A DNA stretch of 5,648 nucleotides from Deltaproteobacteria bacterium (GTDB lineage: Bacteria > Myxococcota_A > Polyangia > HGW-17): assembly GCA_003249585.1 (NCBI GenBank), contig QKIM01000104.1:1-5648 (forward strand), in the 5' to 3' direction. The translations under genes and the position numbers were made by a program. Shown here in pieces: positions 1-5,648 of the stretch (the first letter of the stretch is position 1; every line of letters starts with the position of its first letter). Below the pieces are notes generated by a model. The model was not told the DNA's origin, searched no databases, and saw only the letters and a program-made list of their open reading frames with translations.

Positions 1-1835
1 GCTCCTCCTCCCTGCTGGAGGTCCGCGTGGGTGCAGCCTTCTCAGGCAAGTACAAGAGCCCCTTTTTGGCCAACCCGGGCACGAGACGGGAGCGGGTCAA
101 CGCCCTCAAGGACGCCATCGCCGAGATCTACGCCTCCACCTTCAAGGCCGACCCCATCGAGTACCGCAAGGAGCGGGGGTTCCTGGATTTCCGCGAGGAG
201 ATGGCCATCATCATCATGGAGGTGGTGGGAACCCGCATCGGCGACTACTTCATGCCCGCCTTCGCCGGAGTGGCCTTCAGCGACAACCACCAGCGCTGGT
301 CTCCCCGCATCCGCCTCAATGATGGTCTGGTGCGCCTGGTCCCCGGGCTCGGCACCCGCGCCGTGGACCGCGTGAGCGACGACTACCCCATCCTCATCGC
401 GCCGGGCCAGCCCGACCTCCCCGTCAACGTCACGACCGAGGAGATCCTGCACTACACGCCCACCAAGATCGACCTGATCAACATGCGCAACAACTGTTTC
501 GAGACCCATGACGTGCAGGACATCCTGTGCGAATGCGGCGAGGATTATCCCGGGATCTCCAATCTCATCTCCGTGAAGGACCACGACACCATCAAGACCA
601 AAGCCCTGATCAACATGGATTTCGATAAGGACGAGTGCATCGTGACCTTCGACCGGCTCTTCAAGCAGACGGACTTCCTGCCCAAAATCAAGGGGCTCCT
701 CGATCTGCTGGCCGAGAAGATGGGCACCCCCGTGGACATCGAGTTCGCCCACGACGGCCAGGACTTCTACCTGCTCCAGTGCCGCAGCCAGAACGCCTCC
801 CCGGAAAACAGCCCCGCGCCCATCCCCCAAGACATCCAGCGCTCCTCGGTGCTCTTCTCGGCGTCGAAATACGTCACCAACGGCCTCCTGACCAACATCA
901 GCCACGTGGTCTACGTGAACCCCGAGAAGTACTCGGAGATCGAGACCATCGACGACCTCAAGGCCATCGGCCGCATCATCAGCGCCCTCAACAAGGTGCT
1001 GCCCAAGCGCCGCTTCATCCTCATGGGGCCCGGCCGCTGGGGCTCCCGCGGCGACATCAAGCTGGGCGTGAGCGTGGGCTACTCGGACATCAACAACACC
1101 TGCCTGCTCATCGAGATCGCCCGCAAGAAGGGGAACTACACCCCGGATCTCTCCTTCGGCACCCACTTCTTCCAGGACCTGGTGGAGGCGGAGATCAAGT
1201 ACATTCCCCTGTATCCCGACGAGGCCGACAACATCTTCAACGAGGTCTTCCTCACCCGCTCGGACAACATGCTCCCCAGGCTGCTGCCCGAATTCCAGCG
1301 CTTCCAGGATGTGGTCCGGGTCGTGGACATCCGGGCGGCCACCGTGGACCGCAGCCTCACCGTCGCCATGAACGGCGAGCTCAACCGTGCCCTGGCCTAT
1401 TTCACCGCGGTCCCCACCGCCATCACCTCGTCCACGGTCTTCACTGAGGAGGTCCACCAGGCGAACCACTGGAGCTGGCGCCTCAACGCCGCGGAACAGA
1501 TCGCACGCTCGCTGCCGCACAAGACCTTCGGCGTGGAGCAGTGCTATGTCTTCGGTTCCACGAGCAACGGCACCGCCGGTGTCTCCAGCGACATCGACCT
1601 GCTCATCCATTTCATGGGCGACGAGGCCCAGTTCGAGGCCCTCAACCACTGGCTGGACGGATGGTCCAAGAGCCTCGCCTATTTCAACTACCTGAAGACG
1701 GGATATCGCAACGAGAAGCTGCTGGATCTGCACTTCATCACCGACGACGACATCGCGCGCAAGACCATGTGGGCCGTGAAGATCGACGGGGTTACCGACG
1801 CCGCCCGCCCGCTGCCCAGGGACGACGAGGCCTGA
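1..1835 (+). CDS. PEP/pyruvate-binding (PEP synthase-like ATP-grasp) protein with C-terminal nucleotidyltransferase domain, 5'-partial
   Basis: The frame is open from the window edge (first full codon at base 3) to the TGA at 1833-1835, so the N-terminus lies outside. The GTG at 27 is internal, because the codons before it read SSSLLEVRVG, the serine-rich start of the PEP synthase/PPDK nucleotide-binding domain. Residues below count from that GTG. Residues 1-255 resemble the ATP-grasp part: AFSGKY (4-9), YASTFKADPIEYR (35-47), AGVAFS (80-85), GLGTRAVDR (107-115), and the closing metal/ATP signature DIEF (237-240) with LLQCR (249-253). Residues 275-430 form a module with MGPGRWGSRGD (333-343) and SFGTHFFQDLVE (376-387). 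Residues 480-590 are a nucleotidyltransferase domain: G510-S511, then D522-x-D524, with D567 as likely third carboxylate. The swivelling phosphohistidine domain (TxGGxxxHAA-type motif) and the PEP/pyruvate TIM barrel are absent, so it is unlikely to be a classical PEP synthase. No signal peptide or membrane segment is visible in the part present. Substrate unknown. Domain calls are firm; function is inferred. Confidence 0.88.
   Translation, partial: SSSLLEVRVGAAFSGKYKSPFLANPGTRRERVNALKDAIAEIYASTFKADPIEYRKERGFLDFREEMAIIIMEVVGTRIGDYFMPAFAGVAFSDNHQRWSPRIRLNDGLVRLVPGLGTRAVDRVSDDYPILIAPGQPDLPVNVTTEEILHYTPTKIDLINMRNNCFETHDVQDILCECGEDYPGISNLISVKDHDTIKTKALINMDFDKDECIVTFDRLFKQTDFLPKIKGLLDLLAEKMGTPVDIEFAHDGQDFYLLQCRSQNASPENSPAPIPQDIQRSSVLFSASKYVTNGLLTNISHVVYVNPEKYSEIETIDDLKAIGRIISALNKVLPKRRFILMGPGRWGSRGDIKLGVSVGYSDINNTCLLIEIARKKGNYTPDLSFGTHFFQDLVEAEIKYIPLYPDEADNIFNEVFLTRSDNMLPRLLPEFQRFQDVVRVVDIRAATVDRSLTVAMNGELNRALAYFTAVPTAITSSTVFTEEVHQANHWSWRLNAAEQIARSLPHKTFGVEQCYVFGSTSNGTAGVSSDIDLLIHFMGDEAQFEALNHWLDGWSKSLAYFNYLKTGYRNEKLLDLHFITDDDIARKTMWAVKIDGVTDAARPLPRDDEA
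1827..1830 (+). promoter_or_regulatory. Probable ribosome binding site for the metallophosphoesterase, inside the upstream gene
   Basis: A GAGG core lies 4 bases before the ATG at 1835, within the last codons of the upstream gene. The upstream TGA (1833-1835) and this ATG (1835-1837) share one base. This arrangement is typical of translational coupling, where ribosomes ending one frame start the next. It supports 1835 as the start. The site is short and the spacing tight, so the call is moderate. Confidence 0.45.
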
Positions 1836-2698
1836 TGAGCCGCCTCGCCTTCGCCACGGATCTCCATGGGAAACCGGCCCGCTACGAGGCGCTCTTCGAG
1901 TTCCTGCGCGGCGAGCCCGTCGACGCCCTCCTCCTGGGGGGCGATCTCCTTCCCGGAGGGTTCGGGCTGTGTCCGCCCGACTCCTTCGGCACCGACACCT
2001 TTCTCCTGGGATACCTGGAGAAGCAGCTCCTGGACCTCAAAAGCACCCTCGGCGAGGCCTCCCCGATGGTGTTCCTCATCCTCGGCAACGACGACCCGCG
2101 ATACGAGGAGACGGCAGTGCTCGAGGGCATGAAGAGCGGGGCCTGGACCTACTGCCACGGCCGCCGCGTCCCCTTCGGGGAGTTCACGGTGTGCGGCTAC
2201 TCCTTCGTGCCGCCCACCCCCTTTCACCTCAAGGACTGGGAGCGCTACGACGTCTCGCGATACGTCGACGTTGGCTGCGTCCCGCCCTCCGCGGGCTACG
2301 TGACCGTGGCCATGTCCGACTATGAGCGAAACTTCCAGACCATGGCCGACGACCTGGGAGCGCTCTTCCCGGAGCCGGATCAGAGGCGCAGCATCTTCCT
2401 CTTCCACGCGCCCCCCTACGGCACCCCCCTGGATCGCGCCGCCCTCGACGGGCAGAGCGTGGACCACGCTCCCATGGACGTGCATGTGGGCTCCTTCGCC
2501 ATCGAGCGCTTCATCCGGCGCACCCACCCCCTGGTCTGTTTCCACGGCCACATCCACGAGGCCGTCTCCCTCACGGGCAGCTTCATGGCCGACCTGGACG
2601 GGACCCCCTGCTACCAGGGTGCCCACGACGGTCCCGAGCTGGCCCTGACGCTGGTGGAGACCGACGCCCCTTCCGAGGGGAAGAGAATCCTGCTATGA
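1835..2698 (+). CDS. Calcineurin-like metallophosphoesterase
   Basis: A 287-aa protein with the full set of metallophosphoesterase metal-ligand motifs in order: D9-L-H11, G36-D37, G84-N85-D86 (GND in place of the common GNH), H191 in FLFHAPPYG, and G238-H239-I-H241. The family hydrolyses phosphomonoesters or phosphodiesters at a two-metal centre (Mn, Fe or similar). Members act on proteins, nucleotides, cyclic nucleotides and nucleic acids, and nothing here identifies the substrate. The protein starts directly with the beta-strand leading to the D-x-H motif (MSRLAFATDLHG) and has no signal peptide or hydrophobic membrane segment, so it is probably cytoplasmic. The frame extends open upstream of 1835, but that part overlaps the preceding gene's nucleotidyltransferase domain and reads as arginine/proline-rich shadow sequence. 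The ATG at 1835 shares one base with the preceding stop, implying coupled translation and a related job, possibly reversing a modification. The stretch at about 115-180 between the core motifs is not recognised and may shape substrate choice. Confidence 0.93.
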   Translation: MSRLAFATDLHGKPARYEALFEFLRGEPVDALLLGGDLLPGGFGLCPPDSFGTDTFLLGYLEKQLLDLKSTLGEASPMVFLILGNDDPRYEETAVLEGMKSGAWTYCHGRRVPFGEFTVCGYSFVPPTPFHLKDWERYDVSRYVDVGCVPPSAGYVTVAMSDYERNFQTMADDLGALFPEPDQRRSIFLFHAPPYGTPLDRAALDGQSVDHAPMDVHVGSFAIERFIRRTHPLVCFHGHIHEAVSLTGSFMADLDGTPCYQGAHDGPELALTLVETDAPSEGKRILL

Positions 2699-2724
2699 AC
2701 CCTACTATACGGACCGCAGGCCCC

Positions 2725-2731
2725 AAAGGAG
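2725..2731 (+). promoter_or_regulatory. Strong ribosome binding site of the sigma-54 regulator
   Basis: AAAGGAG lies 9 bases before the ATG at 2741. It is a near-perfect match to the anti-Shine-Dalgarno complement and fixes 2741 as the start rather than the next in-frame ATG at 2768. It sits in the 42-base gap after the metallophosphoesterase, so the regulator has its own efficient initiation signal even if it shares the transcript. Confidence 0.8.
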
Positions 2732-2740
2732 CTGGCTAAC

Positions 2741-4084
2741 ATGAGTACACCAAAACCAAACGATCTCATGGACATCTCCACGCGGACCATCCTCGAATCC
2801 ATCTCCGAGGGCGTTATCACCAGCGATCGACGGCACCGCGTGGTCTACCTGAACCGGGCGGCGGAGCGCATCCTCGGTGTCACCCGCGAGGCCGCCGTGG
2901 GCAAGCGCTGCTCGGAAGTGTTCCACACCTCCCTGTGCGAGGAAGAGTGCGTCCTCCTGGACACCTTCAACTCCAACGAGCCGGTCACCAACCGCAGCGC
3001 CTACCTCACCACGGAGGCGGGGGACAGGATCCCCGTCATGATCTCCGCGGTCCCCCTCACCGACGAGGACGGCGTGGTCGTAGGGGGTGTGGAGACCTTC
3101 AGGGACGTGAGCCTGCTTGAGAACCTGCGCAAGGAGCTTACGGGAACCGTGCAGCTCGGCGATCTGGTCACCCGCAACCTGGAGATGAAGCGCATCCTCG
3201 ACGTCCTGCCCCAGATGGCCATGAGCCCCTCCTCGGTGCTCATCCAGGGCGCCACGGGGACGGGCAAGGAGGTGCTGGCCCGCGCCATCCACCACCTCTC
3301 CCTGCGCCACAACCGCCCCTTCGTGGCCGTCAACTGCGGCGCCCTCCCGGACACGCTGCTGGAGTCCGAGCTCTTCGGCTACGAGGCCGGGGCCTTCACG
3401 GGGGCGACCAAGGCCAAGCCGGGACGGTTCACGCTGGCCGAGGGCGGGACCCTCTTCCTGGACGAGATCGGCGAGATCAGCCCCGCCTTCCAGGTCAAGC
3501 TGCTGCGCGTGCTCCAGGAGCGCACCTTCGAACCCCTGGGGAGCGTCAAGACCCTCCACTCCGACGTGCGCATCATCGCCGCCACCAACAAGAACCTCAT
3601 GCAGGAGGTGCGCAGGGGGACCTTCCGCGACGACCTCTTCTACCGCCTCAACGTCATCCAGATCGACCTGCCGCCGCTCAAGAAGCGCAAGGAGGACATC
3701 CCGCTGCTCATCGATCACTTCATCCGGCGCTTCAACGCCATCCAGAAGAAGGACGTGAAGGGCATCTCCACGGAGGCCCTCGGGGTCCTCATGGCCTACA
3801 ACTTCCCGGGTAACATCCGGGAGCTGGAGAACTTCATCGAGCGGGCCTTCGTATTGTGCAACGACGGCGAGATCGAGATGAAGCACCTCCCCTGTGGCTA
3901 CCTGCAGCTCATCACCATCCCCGTGGAGCGCAAGGATCTCAAGACCGCCATGCGGGAGATGGAGAAGAACCTCATCGAGAAGGCATTGAAGCGCAACAAG
4001 ACCAAGCTCGAGGCCGCCGACGAGCTGGGCCTCCACAAGTCCTCCCTCTTCCGCAAGATGAAGGAACTGGGCATCGAGCTGTAG
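2741..4084 (+). CDS. Sigma-54-dependent transcriptional activator (PAS, AAA+, Fis-type HTH)
   Basis: A 447-aa bacterial enhancer-binding protein. Residues ~12-125 are a PAS sensor (ILESISEGVI, then VVYLNRAAERILG) carrying C57, C66 and C70 in a C-x8-C-x3-C pattern. A short linker (~123-140) leads to the AAA+ domain (~142-370): Walker A GATGTGKE (170-177), the sigma-54-contacting loop GAFTGA (217-222), Walker B GGTLFLDE (235-242), sensor I AATNKN (280-285), the putative arginine-finger region FRDDLFYRLN (295-304), and sensor II FPGNIREL (355-362). The C-terminus (~405-445) is a Fis-type helix-turn-helix, with AADELGLHKSSLFRKMKELG at 425-444. Such proteins bind upstream enhancers and use ATP hydrolysis to open sigma-54 promoters. 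There is no receiver domain, so control is probably by a ligand, redox state or partner sensed through PAS. The strong Shine-Dalgarno and the 42-base gap suggest co-transcription with the two genes upstream. No convincing -24/-12 element is visible in the window, so its targets are unknown. Family call is secure; signal is inferred. Confidence 0.96.
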   Translation: MSTPKPNDLMDISTRTILESISEGVITSDRRHRVVYLNRAAERILGVTREAAVGKRCSEVFHTSLCEEECVLLDTFNSNEPVTNRSAYLTTEAGDRIPVMISAVPLTDEDGVVVGGVETFRDVSLLENLRKELTGTVQLGDLVTRNLEMKRILDVLPQMAMSPSSVLIQGATGTGKEVLARAIHHLSLRHNRPFVAVNCGALPDTLLESELFGYEAGAFTGATKAKPGRFTLAEGGTLFLDEIGEISPAFQVKLLRVLQERTFEPLGSVKTLHSDVRIIAATNKNLMQEVRRGTFRDDLFYRLNVIQIDLPPLKKRKEDIPLLIDHFIRRFNAIQKKDVKGISTEALGVLMAYNFPGNIRELENFIERAFVLCNDGEIEMKHLPCGYLQLITIPVERKDLKTAMREMEKNLIEKALKRNKTKLEAADELGLHKSSLFRKMKELGIEL

Positions 4085-4129
4085 AGCATTCCGTTCGACC
4101 GGCTATCGGACTACCACAGCTTCCGGAGT

Positions 4130-5648
4130 CTATCTGCCGTTGAGAAGGTGACACGAGGGGACGTGCTTTTGGGCACAGGCGCGTTTCAGGACGCGGCGGG
4201 ACTCCTTGGCGTTGCCGGAGTGACCGAGATACATCCCGTATCGGTAGCAGCCTTGGAGATTCTTGAGTCCACACGACTTCTTGAAATAGACAAGGGCCTG
4301 TTTGAACGTCGCCTTCGAGCGTACGAGATAAAAGCCCAATGTATTGCACGACTCCGTATCCCCCTTGAGGCATCGGGGGCTATAGTGCCGCAGGCCCTTG
4401 TCGAGAAGAAGGCGCGCCTGAGCTGCCTCGTTGGCCTTCAGATAAAGCTCCGCCGCCCGCAGACAGCCATGATATTCCTTGCGGTTACACCGTTCCTGTG
4501 CCGCATCGGCCTGAACACGCCAGACCTGCTTGAGACTCCACGTGTCCTTCACCCGCAGGTAGTAGTACTCCGCGTAATTGCATGAGGTCCAGTGTTTCAA
4601 GCGGCAGCCCTTCATGTACCAGGTCCCGGCCTCACGCCCCTTCTTCAGTTTGGTTTCGTAGATCTTTCCCGCGTCAACACACCCGTAGGTAAATCCCCCG
4701 GTGCAGGCGGTTTTGAAGAACTGAAGGGCCGCAGCAGTGTTCTTGTGATTCTGCATCCAGATGCCACAGTCGTTGCAGGAACGAAAGTTGCCCGCATCAC
4801 ACTGTGCCTTGAGGAGGGTGTAGTAGGGATCCGAAGTGGAGCCCGGTTTGATGGTGCCCAAGGCAATCCCGCAATTCGCCGCCTTGCGACATCCTCGCGC
4901 CACCTTCGCCGTGCACAGCACCCGGGCGATGGAGCAGACTTTCTTGGCATCCTTGAGGATCGTTTCATAGGTCTCCATGGCGCCCTGGCAGCTCGAGAGG
5001 TCCGATGGACCGCAGTCCTTCTCCTGCAGCTTCGCGAGCGCAAGCGCCCAGGGCCTCTGGCGGACCACACTCTTCACGGTTTCACCAAAGAATCGCACCA
5101 GGGTCGCACAGCTTTGCCTGTCGCCGGCCCGACACGGAACGGAGAAATGGGACGCATACTTGTCGTACCAGATCAGCGCCTCACTGAAGTTCTGATCCTT
5201 TGCATAGATCTGCCCGCTTCGCTTGCAAGCCTCGGCGACACCGGCCGAACACGCCTTGTTGTAAGCAGCAACCGCCGCATATCGGTTGGAGTCCTTGAGC
5301 TGGCCACCGAGATCCATGCATGATCCGCTGTGGCCCATATTGCACGCCTTCTTCAACCACAACGCCGCTTTCTTCGGCCGTTTGAGATAATAGTTCTCCA
5401 CATGACCGAGGGCTAGGCACGCCTCGGGGTTGACCCATTTCGGGCGTCCCAGAGGGCCCCCACGCCGCGGTCCAACCTCACACTCCCGGGTGAGAACAGC
5501 ACGAGCTTTCTGGGCGGTGGGCAATTTTCGGGCAATGTGGCGCCCAACTGCGAAACAGGACGATTCATACCCCATCCGACACCCCTGGGTGAGATACCGC
5601 AGCGCTTCGCCATACCGTTTCTTTTTCTCAAGCACACCCGCCAGGCCT
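4130..5648 (-). CDS. Cysteine-paired Sel1/Hcp-like repeat protein, 5'-partial
   Basis: The - strand frame ends at a TAG (complement of 4130-4132) and stays open to the window edge. The GTG at 5635 is therefore probably internal: the codons before it read G-L-A-G, inside a repeat. Residues counted from that GTG give 501 aa made almost wholly of helical Sel1/TPR-like repeats of 31-40 aa with A..YY.KAC-type consensus. Fourteen cysteine pairs are visible (first Cys at 19, 52, 98, 129, 168, 208, 241, 279, 311, 344, 383, 422, 455, 487). Thirteen are exactly C-x7-C; the second (52/73) has about 13 extra residues rich in Gly, Pro and Arg. This matches the disulphide-bridged repeats of Helicobacter Hcp proteins, which are exported, so a periplasmic, surface or secreted location is likely. 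A signal peptide would lie outside the window. Extra cysteines occur at 234, 255 and 290. Such repeats are scaffolds for protein binding; no catalytic motif is seen. GC content is lower than in the + strand genes, and the gene converges on the regulator with a 45-base gap. The specific partner or role is not recognisable. Confidence 0.87.
   Translation of the reverse strand, partial: GLAGVLEKKKRYGEALRYLTQGCRMGYESSCFAVGRHIARKLPTAQKARAVLTRECEVGPRRGGPLGRPKWVNPEACLALGHVENYYLKRPKKAALWLKKACNMGHSGSCMDLGGQLKDSNRYAAVAAYNKACSAGVAEACKRSGQIYAKDQNFSEALIWYDKYASHFSVPCRAGDRQSCATLVRFFGETVKSVVRQRPWALALAKLQEKDCGPSDLSSCQGAMETYETILKDAKKVCSIARVLCTAKVARGCRKAANCGIALGTIKPGSTSDPYYTLLKAQCDAGNFRSCNDCGIWMQNHKNTAAALQFFKTACTGGFTYGCVDAGKIYETKLKKGREAGTWYMKGCRLKHWTSCNYAEYYYLRVKDTWSLKQVWRVQADAAQERCNRKEYHGCLRAAELYLKANEAAQARLLLDKGLRHYSPRCLKGDTESCNTLGFYLVRSKATFKQALVYFKKSCGLKNLQGCYRYGMYLGHSGNAKESRRVLKRACAQKHVPSCHLLNGR

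Noticed and set aside
27..29. GTG as the start of the first + strand gene
   Set aside because: The frame is open to the window edge and the codons before it (SSSLLEVR) belong to the conserved PEP synthase-like motif, so the gene is truncated rather than starting here.
42..1733. 563-codon open frame on the - strand
   Set aside because: It lies wholly antisense to a gene with recognisable domains. Its Val/Asp/Gly/Glu/Leu-rich, motif-free product is what strong GC3 bias produces on the opposite strand.
1541..1834. Long N-terminal extension of the metallophosphoesterase
   Set aside because: It overlaps the nucleotidyltransferase domain in another frame, is Arg/Pro/His-rich shadow sequence, and the family fold begins immediately after the ATG at 1835.
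1..1835. Annotation as PEP synthase (ppsA) or pyruvate phosphate dikinase
   Set aside because: The phosphohistidine domain and the PEP/pyruvate TIM barrel are absent, and a nucleotidyltransferase domain is present instead.
1688..2626. 312-codon open frame on the - strand opposite the metallophosphoesterase
   Set aside because: Low-complexity Val/Gly/Glu/Ala composition, no motif, and antisense to a gene with intact catalytic motifs.
2719..2732. Possible sigma-54 -24/-12 element (GG, ten bases, GC) before the regulator
   Set aside because: Only the bare GG-N10-GC dinucleotides fit. The flanking bases do not match TGGCACG/TTGCA, and the implied start would fall inside the gene. The bases are also part of the ribosome binding site.
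2705..4036. 443-codon open frame on the - strand opposite the sigma-54 regulator
   Set aside because: Same antisense GC-bias artefact. The + strand frame has every domain motif of its family and a strong Shine-Dalgarno.
4592..5323. 243-codon + strand open frame inside the Sel1 region
   Set aside because: The opposite strand shows regular C-x7-C repeats that cannot arise by chance; the + strand frame shows no domain or repeat.
5633..5635. GTG (- strand) as the true start of the Sel1-repeat gene
   Set aside because: The frame continues open to the window edge and this codon falls within a repeat (G-L-A-G before it), so the start is outside.
1..5648. tRNA, rRNA, CRISPR arrays, insertion-sequence ends or phage genes
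   Set aside because: No direct repeats with spacers, terminal inverted repeats, transposase motifs or structural RNA signatures were found by eye, and nearly all of the window is coding.

Overview
The window is a GC-rich bacterial fragment that fits a delta-proteobacterial-type genome (Desulfobacterota or Myxococcota) or a similar GC-rich Gram-negative lineage. This placement is an inference. It rests on a sigma-54 activator with an intact GAFTGA loop, a PEP-synthase-like protein of a kind I associate with such genomes, and a long cysteine-paired Sel1-repeat protein. No rRNA, tRNA, or plasmid or phage marker is visible to settle it.

Layout. Three genes on the + strand form a tight, probably co-transcribed block. 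(1) A PEP/pyruvate-binding (PEP synthase/PPDK N-terminal, ATP-grasp-type) protein, cut at its 5' end by the window edge, ends at 1835. Downstream of the ATP-grasp part it has a conserved GPGRWGS/GTHFFQ module instead of the phosphohistidine and TIM-barrel domains of true PEP synthase, then a C-terminal nucleotidyltransferase domain with three candidate catalytic aspartates. (2) A complete 287-aa calcineurin-like metallophosphoesterase (1835-2698) starts on the last base of the previous stop codon. (3) A 447-aa PAS/AAA+/Fis sigma-54-dependent activator (2741-4084) follows 42 bases later behind a strong Shine-Dalgarno sequence. Converging on this block, after only 45 bases, is (4) a - strand gene (4130 to beyond 5648), 5'-truncated by the window. 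It encodes 14 Sel1/Hcp-like repeats, 13 of which carry an exact C-x7-C pair.

How the genes may work together. The + strand block pairs a phosphotransfer/nucleotidyl-transfer enzyme with a translationally coupled phosphoesterase and a sensor-regulator. A 'modify, reverse, regulate' unit is a reasonable but untested reading. The substrate cannot be deduced from the sequence. The regulator has no receiver domain, so its PAS domain, with a C-x8-C-x3-C cysteine motif, is the likely signal input. The Sel1 gene is convergent and less GC-rich, so it is probably a separate transcription unit with another history. There is no gene-free stretch over 300 bases. The only gaps are 42 and 45 bases long.
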